Of a stretch of 45,027 nucleotides of DNA, positions 7,835-16,669 are shown one piece after another (the stretch's first letter is position 1; every line of letters begins with the position of its first letter). Made by a program: the position numbers and the translations under genes. Origin of the DNA: Saprospiraceae bacterium (GTDB taxonomy: Bacteria; Bacteroidota; Bacteroidia; Chitinophagales; Saprospiraceae); assembly GCA_020631455.1 (NCBI GenBank), contig JAHDHF010000001.1, positions 28,467 through 73,493 on the forward strand, written 5' to 3'. The notes under the pieces are model-generated. The model made no database searches. It had not been told where the DNA came from and worked only from the letters and a program-made list of their open reading frames with translations.

Positions 7835-8677
7835 TTAAAAAATTCTCCCTAAAAGAATTGCAATAGCGATTAGAAAAATGCTGCCATCTAAACCTGCAGT
7901 GTAAAAATAATCTGATCGTTTTTCTGAAGTTCTCGTAATAAAGGCAGCTATCAAGAAATATGTCAAAATCAAAATACCACTTGTTGTAATAGGAGCGATA
8001 CAAATAAGTAAAGCTGAAGCAAGCATTAATGAAAGACACGATAAATAAATTGTATTGCGAGTGCCAAGTGTATTTGATATGGTATTGACCGATTGCTTCT
8101 TATCTACTTTTCGATCTCGTATGTCAAATGGAAGTGTAATAGCAAAAATGAATACTGCTCGCTCTATGCAGAGCAAACTACAAGCGAGTAGCGAAACTGT
8201 GCCACTAAGTACCCAGGGAATAGCAATAGTGACAAGCGACCACGTAATACTAATAAGCACTATTTTTATGTAGTGAATATCGCGGAGGCGCTTTTTGAAA
8301 AACGGAATCGGAATAGCATAAAAAATGCTTGTGATAGCACAGGCTCCTAAAATTGGATAGACTTGGGTTGGTAATTGAAAGGCGCAAATTCCTATACCGA
8401 TTGCTGATACAATCGAAAAAAGATAATTCAACTGCCGAAGTGTAGTTATTTTTTTGACTCGAATTGTATGTACAAATGATTCAATTTTTGCTATTCCTAT
8501 AATGCGATGAATGAGATAAATGAACCATGTCGCAAAAAAAACAAGTCCCGTAGTTGCCCACGAGACTTGTCCTTGTACTAAATAAAATGATGAATACGTA
8601 AGAAATGCTGCTGCTAAGGCAATATATACATTTGTATATAAAATTGTATCTAAAGCAATTTTCGCATACTGTTTCAT
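7835..8677 (-). CDS. UbiA-like prenyltransferase family membrane protein
   Basis: An integral membrane protein of 280 residues with eight or nine hydrophobic helices. The second Asp-rich motif of UbiA prenyltransferases is present as FDIRDRKVD (residues 184-192; D185, D188, D192). The first Asp-rich motif (NDxxDxxxD) is not visible where expected, near residues 50-70, which reads IYLIHRIIGI. Either the family uses a different site there or the enzyme is not a typical prenyltransferase. Substrate unknown. It is the last gene of the minus-strand operon pyrE-bioF-M42-UbiA, 3 nt after the M42 peptidase stop. Confidence 0.65.
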   Translation of the reverse strand: MKQYAKIALDTILYTNVYIALAAAFLTYSSFYLVQGQVSWATTGLVFFATWFIYLIHRIIGIAKIESFVHTIRVKKITTLRQLNYLFSIVSAIGIGICAFQLPTQVYPILGACAITSIFYAIPIPFFKKRLRDIHYIKIVLISITWSLVTIAIPWVLSGTVSLLACSLLCIERAVFIFAITLPFDIRDRKVDKKQSVNTISNTLGTRNTIYLSCLSLMLASALLICIAPITTSGILILTYFLIAAFITRTSEKRSDYFYTAGLDGSIFLIAIAILLGRIF

Positions 8678-8680
8678 TAG

Positions 8681-9763
8681 TTATTTAATGTACCGAAAAT
8701 CTTGTCCATCTCTTAATTCTAGAACTGTTTCGTAAATTAATCGAATGACATTTTCGACATCTGATTTTGCGGCCATTTCGACCGTCGTGTGCATGTAGCG
8801 AAGTGGGAGCGAAATCAATGCAGATGGAACGCCCTTACCGCTATACGCAAATGCATCAGTATCAGTTCCTGTTGAGCGGCTTGCTGCTTCGCGTTGGAAA
8901 TCAATATTATTTTTTTCTGCTACATCGATAATCATATTCAGCAGATTATTCTGTACCGCAGGACCATACGTTAGAGAAGGTCCATTACCAGCTTTGACAT
9001 CACCCATTGTCTTTTTGACCATGAGTGGTGTATTTGTGTCATGTGTCACATCTGTTACGATCGCAACATCAGGTTGGATCGTATTGGCGATCATACCAGC
9101 TCCACGCAAACCGACTTCTTCTTGTACCGCATTGACAACATACAATCCGAAGTCAAGCTTCTTCTTGTTTTTGTGCAGCAAACGCGCAACTTCAGCAATA
9201 CAAAATCCGCCCATACGATTATCTAATGCGCGACCGTAATAATATCGATCGTTTAGAATATCGAGCTCGTCAGGATAAGTGATGACGCAACCAACATGGA
9301 TGCCCATTTCAAGGACTTCTTCTTTATTTTTTGCGCCTACATCAATAAAGATGTTGTCAATTTTTGGAGTCAAATTCGCTCGATCACCTCTGCGTGTGTG
9401 AATCGCTGGCCACCCAAAAACACCTTTGACTATGCCTTTTTTCGTATGGATATTGACACGTTTGCTTGCTGCGATGATTTGATCAGAGCCACCATTTCTG
9501 ATGACTTGAATAAATCCATCATCTGATATGTAATTGACAAACCATGCAATTTCATCTGCATGGGCTTCGATTACAACTTTGTATTTCGCATCGGGATTGA
9601 TGACGCCGTAGACTGAACCATAATTATCGACATGATAATCATCAACATAAGGTCGTACATAGTCTAACCATATTTGTTGCCCTGGATATTCGAATCCTGT
9701 TGGAGAAGCGTTGTTGAGATATTTAAACAGAAATTCTTCAGATTTTTTTGTGATCAGCTGCAT
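8681..9763 (-). CDS. M42-family metallo-aminopeptidase
   Basis: A cytoplasmic di-metal aminopeptidase of the M42 (endoglucanase M / deblocking aminopeptidase) family. Metal ligands are recognisable: H68 in EAHADEIA, D181 in RALDNRMGG, the EE pair at 215-216 in QEEVGLRGA (one catalytic, one ligand), D238 in VTDVTHD and H325 in RYMHTTVE. The length of 360 residues fits. Likely role is peptide turnover. It follows bioF by 12 nt in the same operon; no functional link to biotin synthesis is evident. Confidence 0.9.
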   Translation of the reverse strand: MQLITKKSEEFLFKYLNNASPTGFEYPGQQIWLDYVRPYVDDYHVDNYGSVYGVINPDAKYKVVIEAHADEIAWFVNYISDDGFIQVIRNGGSDQIIAASKRVNIHTKKGIVKGVFGWPAIHTRRGDRANLTPKIDNIFIDVGAKNKEEVLEMGIHVGCVITYPDELDILNDRYYYGRALDNRMGGFCIAEVARLLHKNKKKLDFGLYVVNAVQEEVGLRGAGMIANTIQPDVAIVTDVTHDTNTPLMVKKTMGDVKAGNGPSLTYGPAVQNNLLNMIIDVAEKNNIDFQREAASRSTGTDTDAFAYSGKGVPSALISLPLRYMHTTVEMAAKSDVENVIRLIYETVLELRDGQDFRYIK

Positions 9764-9775
9764 AAGGAGATGTAA

Positions 9776-10909
9776 TTATGAGATGTCAAATGTAATACGA
9801 CATTTGGAGATCATCGTTTTGACTAGATTTTCGATCTCTTGATGCGTATTGTGTGCATGAATATTGATTCGCAATCGTTCGCTTCCTCGTGCGACGGTCG
9901 GATATCGAATTGGGCGAACATCAAAACCATGTTTTTCTAAAATCAAGGAAGCAGAAATCACTTCACTATTACCTGGGACAAGGACTGAATAGATTGCAGA
10001 AGGGGATTGCAGACCTGTGAGTGATTCAAATGCTTTTTTGTTTTTGCGAAGGGTTGAATGAAGATCAGCCCTTCTTTCAAGCGCGTCATAAGCTGCACGT
10101 ATTGTCGCGGCAGTATGATTGCTCATGGCAGTCGTGTAGATCTGCGATTTAGCGAAATTGAGTAAGTATGATTTCAATTGTTGACTTCCGAGTACAGCAG
10201 CGCCATGAGTACCCATCGCTTTTCCGTATGTAACGACTTGAGCGAATATGAATTCTGCAAGTTTTAAATGCTTGACTAGCCCTTCGCCTTGCTTGCCAGT
10301 AACACCAATACTGTGCGCTTCATCTACAATTATATGCAGATTCGGATAGTTTTGCTTGAGCTCAACAAGCTGCAGAAGTGGAGCTTCATCACCATCCATT
10401 GAATAAACAGATTCAACTACAACAAAGCACACTTTTGTATGATCTGACTGAGATAATAAATCTAGTAAATGTTGTAAATCATTGTGCCGAAACTCAGTAC
10501 AATTCGCTTTTGAAAGCTGAAGGCCTACTCGAATACTTGAATGTGATAACTCATCATAAAATACGAGATCTCCTCTTCGAATAACTGTGCCAAGCAGTCC
10601 AATATTTGCCATGAATCCAGAACTAAACAAGAGCGCAGCTTCAACATCGTGAAAGTTTGCAATGATAGATTCTGTTTTGGATAAATATGCAGATTCTCCA
10701 GAAAGCAAGCGGCTACCAGTACTTCCAACCATTTGTTGATTGCTTACGAGCTGCTTTGTAGTTTCCTGATGAATTGTGTCTATAGAAAGTCCTAAGTAAT
10801 CATTGCTTGAAAAATCAATCAAGTGATTTTTATCTGAGATCGAACGAAAGAGACCTAAGTCTTTCCGTTTTTCTAAACTTGAAAATATTCTAGACTCTAG
10901 ACTTGCCAT
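9776..10909 (-). CDS. bioF: 8-amino-7-oxononanoate synthase (BioF/KBL family)
   Basis: A PLP-dependent alpha-oxoamine synthase that condenses pimeloyl thioester with L-alanine to KAPA, the first committed step of biotin ring assembly. Visible motifs are DFSSNDYLGL (32-41), GSTGSRLLSG (62-71), DEAHSIGVTG (196-205) and the PLP lysine K230 in VVTYGKAMGTHG. The length of 377 residues fits. Glycine C-acetyltransferase (KBL) is the main alternative; the short N-terminus and the presence of bioA nearby favour BioF. Its start lies 13 nt inside the pyrE 3' end. Confidence 0.85.
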   Translation of the reverse strand: MASLESRIFSSLEKRKDLGLFRSISDKNHLIDFSSNDYLGLSIDTIHQETTKQLVSNQQMVGSTGSRLLSGESAYLSKTESIIANFHDVEAALLFSSGFMANIGLLGTVIRRGDLVFYDELSHSSIRVGLQLSKANCTEFRHNDLQHLLDLLSQSDHTKVCFVVVESVYSMDGDEAPLLQLVELKQNYPNLHIIVDEAHSIGVTGKQGEGLVKHLKLAEFIFAQVVTYGKAMGTHGAAVLGSQQLKSYLLNFAKSQIYTTAMSNHTAATIRAAYDALERRADLHSTLRKNKKAFESLTGLQSPSAIYSVLVPGNSEVISASLILEKHGFDVRPIRYPTVARGSERLRINIHAHNTHQEIENLVKTMISKCRITFDIS

Positions 10910-11529
10910 TCAGAAGGATTCTGCTGCCATTGAAGGATGGACTGAATCTTATCCTCAGAGAACAATGCTTTGCTTTGCGCTAGCTTTAATAATGCTTCAA
11001 AATCGCTTAAACAATGAGCCGTTAGCTGTGCTTCAGATAATCGTTCTTTTCCAAGTGGAAGACCATAGGTAAATACAGAACAAACATGCGCGACAGTATG
11101 TCCTGCTTCACGAAGTGCCTCAGTAGCTTTGATGACACTACCTCCTGTACTGATTAAGTCTTCGACTAGTAAAACATTCCTTCCAGCACTAAGCTCTCCT
11201 TCGATAAGGTTTTTCATACCATGGCCTTTTGGTTTAGACCTTACGTAGCAGTACGGTAATCTAAGTCGATCTGCAAGTAAAGCACCCTGTGGTATACCAG
11301 CAGTAGCAACTCCTGCGATTGCATCGATTTCAAGAGTCCGAGCAATTTCGACAAACCCATTTAGTATTCGGGTACGGATATGAGGGTATGACAAGGTTTT
11401 CCGATTGTCACAATAGATCGGACTTTTGATTCCAGAAGCCCAAGTAAATGGTGGATCAAGTGATAACTTTACTGCGCCAATATCAAGAAGATGTTGAGCT
11501 ATCTTGTGCTTGAGCATTTCTTCTGCCAT
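10897..11529 (-). CDS. pyrE: orotate phosphoribosyltransferase
   Basis: PyrE makes OMP from orotate and PRPP in pyrimidine synthesis. The type I phosphoribosyltransferase loop KPKGHGMKNLIEGE (99-112) and PRPP-binding motif LVEDLISTGGSV (121-132) are clear. Two starts are plausible: ATG 11529 (210 residues) and ATG 11517 (206 residues). The promoter at 11535-11563 would put the transcription start about at 11529, so the first would be leaderless and the second would have a leader of some 12 nt. The gene is divergent from a NUDIX gene whose ATG is 8 nt away, an arrangement common in Bacteroidota. Confidence 0.95.
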   Translation of the reverse strand: MAEEMLKHKIAQHLLDIGAVKLSLDPPFTWASGIKSPIYCDNRKTLSYPHIRTRILNGFVEIARTLEIDAIAGVATAGIPQGALLADRLRLPYCYVRSKPKGHGMKNLIEGELSAGRNVLLVEDLISTGGSVIKATEALREAGHTVAHVCSVFTYGLPLGKERLSEAQLTAHCLSDFEALLKLAQSKALFSEDKIQSILQWQQNPSEWQV

Positions 11530-11534
11530 GAAAA

Positions 11535-11563
11535 CAAATGTACGTGTATAAAGTCTTTTTCAA
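11535..11563 (-). promoter_or_regulatory. pyrE promoter, TTG-N18-TACATTTG
   Basis: On the minus strand TTG (11563-11561), an 18-nt spacer and TACATTTG (11542-11535) give a near-ideal Bacteroidota promoter. Only 5 nt separate the -7 box from the pyrE ATG at 11529. The box overlaps the start codon of the divergent NUDIX gene (11538-11540). Confidence 0.7.
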
Positions 11564-12152
11564 TCGTATTCCACTGTCGATTGTGGATTCAGAATTTGCC
11601 TTTACTCAAAGTGAAGTGAAGAGACTTGTTTTTGAATGGGATAACTCTGCTGATCAAATAAAAACGATCATCGAAGACATAGCTTCACCTCGGATTAAAG
11701 TACCTGTATTTCTAAAAGCTCAGTCGTCCAGTAAAGCGATAGAATTATTTGAATCACAGTTTAAAATCATTGAAGCTGCTGGTGGACTTGTCCATGATGA
11801 GTCGGGAAGGATATTGTTTATCCATCGTCGTGGCTATTGGGATTTGCCTAAAGGAAAGATCGATCAAGGAGAGAATGAAAAAGACGCCGCAATACGCGAA
11901 GTCATAGAAGAAACAGGAATTAAAAAAGTCAAGTTGGGAGAAAAGCTACTAACGACACGACATGTGTATCGCACTAAAAAACATTTAATCCTAAAGCCAT
12001 CGCATTGGTACAGAATGAATGCACCCTGGCAAAAAACTGCCCCCCAAATCGAAGAAGATATTTTGAAATGCGAATGGCTCAGAGCCAAAACTATTCTGAC
12101 TCAACCAGATGAAACGTTTCCAAATATTTTAGAAGTCTTAAATCAGCTTTGA
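11538..12152 (+). CDS. NUDIX hydrolase
   Basis: A hydrolase of nucleoside diphosphates linked to another moiety. The full Nudix box lies at residues 106-128 (GKIDQGE...REVIEETGI), preceded by GGLVHDESGRILFIHRRG and WDLPKG. Residues 1-78 form an N-terminal region typical of the Bacteroidota proteins found divergent to pyrE. Substrate cannot be told. ATG 11538 lies within the pyrE -7 box, so promoter use on the two strands may compete. The downstream CD225, DUF2752 and aldo/keto reductase genes run in the same direction. Confidence 0.9.
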   Translation: MYVYKVFFNRIPLSIVDSEFAFTQSEVKRLVFEWDNSADQIKTIIEDIASPRIKVPVFLKAQSSSKAIELFESQFKIIEAAGGLVHDESGRILFIHRRGYWDLPKGKIDQGENEKDAAIREVIEETGIKKVKLGEKLLTTRHVYRTKKHLILKPSHWYRMNAPWQKTAPQIEEDILKCEWLRAKTILTQPDETFPNILEVLNQL

Positions 12153-12182
12153 TTCATACTTTTGAGCAAACAAACCCTACCT

Positions 12183-12437
12183 ATGGAAACTCCTAAAAAT
12201 TGGCTCGTTGAAGCCATTCTTGTTACACTTTTTTGCTGCCAGCCACTCGGTATCGTCGGGATCATTTTTGCAGCTCAAGTGAATAGTCTCGTCGCTGAGG
12301 GAAAAATCGAAGAAGCACAACGCAAATCTGATGACGCAGGTAAATGGGTCAAGTGGGGCTTTGGTCTTGGTTTGACTTTCATCGTTTTGTATTTCTTGTT
12401 CATTATGTTGGCTGTAGTTGCTGGCGAAATGGGCTAA
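12183..12437 (+). CDS. CD225/dispanin-family small membrane protein
   Basis: An 84-residue protein with two membrane helices, matching the CD225/dispanin pattern: NWLVEAILVTLFCCQPLGIV, then a polar loop VNSLVAEGKIEEAQRKSDDAGKW, then a second helix. ATG 12183 is chosen; the frame extends seven codons upstream only through a TTG. Members are widespread in bacteria with unknown function. It ends 6 nt before a DUF2752 gene, and the two families are often adjacent in Bacteroidota. Confidence 0.8.
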   Translation: METPKNWLVEAILVTLFCCQPLGIVGIIFAAQVNSLVAEGKIEEAQRKSDDAGKWVKWGFGLGLTFIVLYFLFIMLAVVAGEMG

Positions 12438-12443
12438 TCAAGA

Positions 12444-12869
12444 ATGAAGCTATCCAAACCAGCTAAATATTCTTTGATTGTCGCAGCAGCGCTGCTTCTT
12501 GTGGTCTTATTAGGCGTGTATTCGCAAGTCAATCCGCAAGGCAATTCATGGTTTCCTTCATGTCCTTTGCACAAATACACAGGTTTGCATTGTCCAGGCT
12601 GTGGTACGCAGCGAGCGATTCATCATACACTCAATGGTGATTTTGGTATGGCAATGCGGTACAATCCATTGCTACTTTATGGATTGGTTTCGTTGATTTA
12701 CGCTTACGGTATAAAAGCATACAAACGAATAAATCCCGACAGCAAAATCACCAACATCGTGTACACAGCGTTTTATGGTTGGTTTTCACTGGTATTGGTT
12801 TCAATTTATTTTGTCTTGCGCAATTTACCCTGGGAGCCCTTTACATATTTAGCGCCCCCAGTAGGTTAA
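12444..12869 (+). CDS. DUF2752 membrane protein
   Basis: A 141-residue protein with three predicted membrane helices. The DUF2752 hallmark is visible as CPLHKYTGLHCPGCGTQRA (residues 40-58; cysteines C40, C50, C53), followed by GDFGMAMRYNPL. The paired cysteines suggest a metal or redox site, but no function is established. The first helix (residues 9-27) follows a short basic N-terminus. It is probably co-transcribed with the CD225 gene 6 nt upstream. Confidence 0.85.
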   Translation: MKLSKPAKYSLIVAAALLLVVLLGVYSQVNPQGNSWFPSCPLHKYTGLHCPGCGTQRAIHHTLNGDFGMAMRYNPLLLYGLVSLIYAYGIKAYKRINPDSKITNIVYTAFYGWFSLVLVSIYFVLRNLPWEPFTYLAPPVG

Positions 12870-12913
12870 ACCTTTATCAAGTTCGTGAGTTAAATCACTA
12901 TAAAAAAAGAACT

Positions 12914-13900
12914 ATGGAATACAGAAGACTCGGCAAAAGCGGCTTACAAGTCAGCGCACTTTCATTTGGCTCATGGCTCACATTTGGCAAGCAAATCAGC
13001 GATGAAACTGCTGATGAGCTCATGACGTATGCATATGATAACGGCATTAACTTCTTTGATAATGCAGAAATCTACTCGCGAGGAGAGAGCGAGCGCGTCA
13101 TGGGGCGCATTCTACAAACTAAAGATTGGGAGCGCAGCAGTTACGTCATTAGCAGCAAAGTATTCTTTGGAGATGGCGGCCAAAAGCCGAATCAACGCGG
13201 CCTCAGCCGCAAGCACGTCATGGAAGGCTGCTACGCAGCGCTCGAACGCCTCCAACTCGATTACCTCGATCTGTATTTCTGCCACAGACCTGATAAAAAC
13301 ACGCCAATCGAAGAAACAGTCCGCGCTATGAATACGCTCATCGACAACGGACTCGTCTTGTATTGGGGAACGAGTGAGTGGAGCGCACAAGAAATTATGG
13401 AAGCGCACATGGTCGCCGAGCGACTTGGCTTGATCGGTCCGACGATGGAGCAACCGCAATACAATATGTTCCATCGCGAAAAGATGGAAGTAGAATTCAG
13501 CCAAATCTTCAAAACTGTAGGACTTGGTACGACGATCTGGTCGCCTCTTGCCAGCGGCGTTTTGACAGACAAATACCTTGATGGCAACAATCCAGAAGGC
13601 ACGCGCCTCAATATGGAAGGCCTCGAATGGCTCCGTGAGCGCTCACTTTCTGACGATCGACTTGTCAAAGCAGCCAAGCTGAATGATCTCGCCAAAGAAC
13701 TCGACACGACATTGCCGCGACTTGCACTCGCTTGGTGCTTGAGCAATCAAGATGTCAGCACCGTCATACTCGGTGCGAGCAAGCTGCATCATCTCGAAGA
13801 AAATCTCAAAGCGCTTGATGATGTTGCGAAGATCACTCCAGAGGTTAAAGAACAAATAGATGGGATCTTGGATAATGTACCAAGCCGTCCTGATTTCTAA
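12914..13900 (+). CDS. aldo/keto reductase, voltage-gated K+ channel beta-subunit type
   Basis: An NADPH-dependent oxidoreductase of 328 residues with a TIM-barrel fold. The catalytic tetrad is visible: D49 and Y54 in NFFDNAEIY, K82 in ISSKVF and H124 in YFCHRPD. The layout resembles Kv-beta-like bacterial reductases. ATG 12914 is used because it starts with the conserved MEYRRLGKSGLQVS; the frame is open upstream but there overlaps the DUF2752 gene. Base composition is more GC-rich and regular than that of its neighbours. Repeat A3 follows 16 nt after the stop. Confidence 0.9.
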   Translation: MEYRRLGKSGLQVSALSFGSWLTFGKQISDETADELMTYAYDNGINFFDNAEIYSRGESERVMGRILQTKDWERSSYVISSKVFFGDGGQKPNQRGLSRKHVMEGCYAALERLQLDYLDLYFCHRPDKNTPIEETVRAMNTLIDNGLVLYWGTSEWSAQEIMEAHMVAERLGLIGPTMEQPQYNMFHREKMEVEFSQIFKTVGLGTTIWSPLASGVLTDKYLDGNNPEGTRLNMEGLEWLRERSLSDDRLVKAAKLNDLAKELDTTLPRLALAWCLSNQDVSTVILGASKLHHLEENLKALDDVAKITPEVKEQIDGILDNVPSRPDF

Positions 13901-13916
13901 GGTTCATTTTTTTTAT

Positions 13917-14044
13917 GGGCCATCAGCAGCCTCGATTCTACTGATAGAATCGAGGCTGCTGTCGCTATGCTCCGTGGCTCGCTGTTCGCTCGGCCGCTCG
14001 TGATACTCGCGTCTGGCAAAGCCACCACTTCGCAGCGCTTGTCC
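13917..14044 (+). repeat. module A copy 3
   Basis: It begins GGGCCATC and ends CAGCGCTTGTCC. Hairpin 1 is a perfect stem starting CAGCAGCCTCGATTCTA and ending in its complement before GTCGCTATGCTCCGTGGCTC. The CGC/GCG stem and TGGC(AAA)GCCA hairpin are present. A 22-nt spacer (14045-14066) links it to module B3. A 67-codon antisense frame runs across both modules and is not a gene. Confidence 0.9.
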
Positions 14045-14066
14045 ACCTCAGTGTGTGACAGCAGCT

Positions 14067-14165
14067 GGCTGAGGGATAGTAGGTGTTGTCTGAACGTAGC
14101 GCGACCCTAGGAGCGCGGAGAGAGTGCCGAATAGCCCGACCCTGAGCGGAGCGAAGGGACAGCCC
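14067..14165 (+). repeat. module B copy 3 (shortened)
   Basis: P1 is GGCTG/CAGCC, the core is AGGGATAGTAGG, and TGCCGAATAGCCCGACC is present. P5 is CCCT/AGGG. The usual CTAGGCTACC segment and long P4 are replaced by a short GCGC...GCGC hairpin, and P2 is weak. This is the only B copy between tandem rather than convergent genes; A3+B3 lie between the aldo/keto reductase and a CotH gene. Confidence 0.8.
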
Positions 14166-14233
14166 CAATCAATCCATGATTTAATAATCCTTCTTGGCGT
14201 CGTACTTTGTGTCTAGACTTTAGCAACGTACTC

Positions 14234-15814
14234 ATGAAGGCTCGATTTGTAATTACTCTGTTCTCTTGTTTTATTGTCGGTTTACTTTCAGCTCAAGAGC
14301 CGCCAGTTGATGACTTTTATTCGACTACTCGCGTAGCAGAGATTAAAGTGACATTTGAGCAGCCAAATTGGGAAGAAGAATTACACAAAAAAAAGAAACG
14401 CAAAAAACGGCTACTTGCTTCTATTGAAATTGATGGCGTCAAATATGATAGCGTCGGCGTACGATATAAAGGAAACAGCTCCTACAATTATACGCGCAAA
14501 ATGAAATTTAAAAAGCTGCCGTTTAATATTAAACTCGACTGGAAAAAAAAGAAACAAAAACATCAAGGCTACGAAACACTTAAATTGAGTAATGTCTTTC
14601 GTGATCCGAGTTTTGTAAGAGAAATATTATCGTATCGTATAGCGCGTGATTATATGCCAGCCTCGCGCTGCAATTTTGCTAAGCTATATGTAAATGGAGA
14701 ATATCTAGGCGTTTATACCAATGTAGAAAGTGTCAGTGAAGATTATTTTTTTGAACGACATTTTAATGACAATGGTGATGGCTTATTATTTAAATGCGAC
14801 CCAAATTGGGAGGCTAGCCAAGCACAAAATTGCCCTGAATCCGAAAAATCAAATCTTGATTATATAAGCAAGGATAGCACTTGCTATATGGCTGCCTATG
14901 AATTAAAATCTGATTATGGCTGGACATCATTTTTAAAAATGATGAAAGTACTTGAATATGAGCAAGCACAATTAGAGCAACAACTCAACATTGAGCGAAG
15001 TATACGGATGCTTGCATTTAATACTGTACTTGTCAATTTAGATAGTTATTCTGGCAGACTTTGCCATAATTATTATATGTATCGCGATGAATTTAGTGAT
15101 ACTTGGCAGGCAGTCATTTGGGATTTAAATATGTCTTTTGGTGGATTTAAATTCGTCGATAAATCTGCACCGCTTACTGAAGCACAATTGCAGCAATTAT
15201 CTCCTTGGACACATTCAAAAAGTGAACGATTTCCGTTAATTTCTAAATTATTGGAAGTGCCGCGCTACAAGGCGATGTATGCGGCAGCAGTTCGTGAGAT
15301 TTTAGACGATTGGTTTGTCAATGGTCGATATCTCGAAGAAGCAAAAAAATATCAAAAACTGATCGAGCGTGATGTACAAGCTGATAAGGAAAAATTTTAT
15401 GAGTATTCTACATTCAAAGAAAATTTAAATTCATCTTCTACTATTGGTAAATCTACGATTATCGGCCTAGAAGAATTAATGAAACCTCGAACTGAGTATT
15501 TACTTGAAGATGAATGTATTGGAGCGTCAAAGCCAAGTGTACTTAATGCAAAAATGATCGGCAAGGATGGTAAAACGTATGTAACTGCAACTATTGAAAA
15601 TGCAGACAAAGCATTTGTTTTGATTTATCCAATCACTGGTTCATACATGCGAACGATCGAAATGCTCGATGACGGGAAAAATAATGATGGAGCTCCTGGA
15701 GATGGCGTTTATGGAAAGATATTCCATGCATCAGATCAATTCAAATCTTGTACAATTTGGGCTGAAAGTGGCTGTACAGGAAAATTCTTGAAGCTCAATC
15801 GTCAGGCTGAATGA
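14234..15814 (+). CDS. CotH-family secreted protein kinase
   Basis: An exported protein of 526 residues with an atypical CotH kinase domain. ATG 14234 gives a signal peptide MKARFVITLFSCFIVGLLSA followed by the mature start QEPPVDD. CotH hallmarks are VGVRYKGNSSYN near the glycine-rich site and IWDLNMSFGGF near the metal-binding region. A C-terminal beta-domain carries DDGKNNDGAPGDGVYG, a calcium-loop-like segment found in related Bacteroidota proteins. A second homologue lies at 21603-23216. The last 20 nt overlap the 3' end of the convergent cdaA. Substrate unknown; Bacillus CotH phosphorylates spore-coat proteins. Confidence 0.85.
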   Translation: MKARFVITLFSCFIVGLLSAQEPPVDDFYSTTRVAEIKVTFEQPNWEEELHKKKKRKKRLLASIEIDGVKYDSVGVRYKGNSSYNYTRKMKFKKLPFNIKLDWKKKKQKHQGYETLKLSNVFRDPSFVREILSYRIARDYMPASRCNFAKLYVNGEYLGVYTNVESVSEDYFFERHFNDNGDGLLFKCDPNWEASQAQNCPESEKSNLDYISKDSTCYMAAYELKSDYGWTSFLKMMKVLEYEQAQLEQQLNIERSIRMLAFNTVLVNLDSYSGRLCHNYYMYRDEFSDTWQAVIWDLNMSFGGFKFVDKSAPLTEAQLQQLSPWTHSKSERFPLISKLLEVPRYKAMYAAAVREILDDWFVNGRYLEEAKKYQKLIERDVQADKEKFYEYSTFKENLNSSSTIGKSTIIGLEELMKPRTEYLLEDECIGASKPSVLNAKMIGKDGKTYVTATIENADKAFVLIYPITGSYMRTIEMLDDGKNNDGAPGDGVYGKIFHASDQFKSCTIWAESGCTGKFLKLNRQAE

Positions 15815-16664
15815 TTGTAGCGGCTTTTTCTTTTTTCTTAGGTGTTTCGAGTTCTTGCTTTTTGGTCAAGTAATTCAACATGACATTTTGTAATTTGTCA
15901 GTGTCGATATTAAAGTGAATAATCCCGTCATGCGCATACGAAACATTTCCTGTCTCTTCACTTACAATAATTGAAAGGACATTACTTGACTCTGTAATCC
16001 CTAGAGCTGCTCGATGTCGTAAGCCTGCTTTTTTAGGCAGATTTTGATTTTCAGAAACTGGTAAGACTAAGCCAGCAGAATGTATCCGATTACCAGTAAT
16101 GAGCAGTGCTCCATCATGCAGCGGACTATCTTTTTTAAAGATACTCTCTATTAATAATGAAGTCGCTAGCGCATCAACTTGTGTGCCGACTGAAGATATT
16201 GAATCGACTTGTACTTGATCTCCAAGCAATATCAAAGCGCCAGTTTCTGATTTGCGCAGCTTATCTACTGCTCGACGCACTTCAAAGGCAAGTTTGTTGT
16301 GTTCTGCTTCTTGTTCGTCAGTTTCATTTAATCTAAGAAACTTCGATAAGAAATCAGACCTCCTCTTAAAAACACCTTTGCCAAGCATCAACAAAAAGCG
16401 GCGTATTTCAGGTTGAAAAACAATAAGTAGAGCAAGAACACCGACACTCATAAATTGTCCAATGATTGTACTCAAGAGATTCATCTCAAGTACATTCGTT
16501 AATTGGACAACAATGAAAAGCAAGGCAACACCAAGCAAAATATTAAAAGCTAGGCTGCCTCTTAAAAGCTTGTAGGCTTGATACATCAAGACAGCCACGA
16601 TAGCAATATCCAGGATATCCCAGATGCCAATATCAAGAAAGCCAATGCGTATCAAGTATATCAT
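15795..16664 (-). CDS. cdaA: diadenylate cyclase CdaA
   Basis: CdaA makes the second messenger c-di-AMP from two ATP. Three N-terminal membrane helices (residues about 12-32, 38-58 and 64-86) precede a DisA-N catalytic domain with the signature motifs DGA (184-186, in PLHDGALLI) and RHR (216-218, in GLRHRAALGI). The C-terminal 35 residues are charged and rich in K and E. The length of 289 residues is slightly longer than Firmicutes CdaA. The gene starts 5 nt after the stop of the prolyl oligopeptidase and probably shares its transcript. Confidence 0.95.
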   Translation of the reverse strand: MIYLIRIGFLDIGIWDILDIAIVAVLMYQAYKLLRGSLAFNILLGVALLFIVVQLTNVLEMNLLSTIIGQFMSVGVLALLIVFQPEIRRFLLMLGKGVFKRRSDFLSKFLRLNETDEQEAEHNKLAFEVRRAVDKLRKSETGALILLGDQVQVDSISSVGTQVDALATSLLIESIFKKDSPLHDGALLITGNRIHSAGLVLPVSENQNLPKKAGLRHRAALGITESSNVLSIIVSEETGNVSYAHDGIIHFNIDTDKLQNVMLNYLTKKQELETPKKKEKAATIIQPDD

Positions 16665-16669
16665 TCAGA

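Noticed and set aside
12779-12913. Upstream extension of the aldo/keto reductase frame
   Set aside because: It overlaps the DUF2752 coding region and does not match the family; the conserved N-terminus begins at ATG 12914.
13964-14168. Antisense open frame of 67 codons across repeats A3 and B3
   Set aside because: It is made wholly of repeat sequence, has no promoter and resembles frames across the other A/B copies; treated as an artefact.
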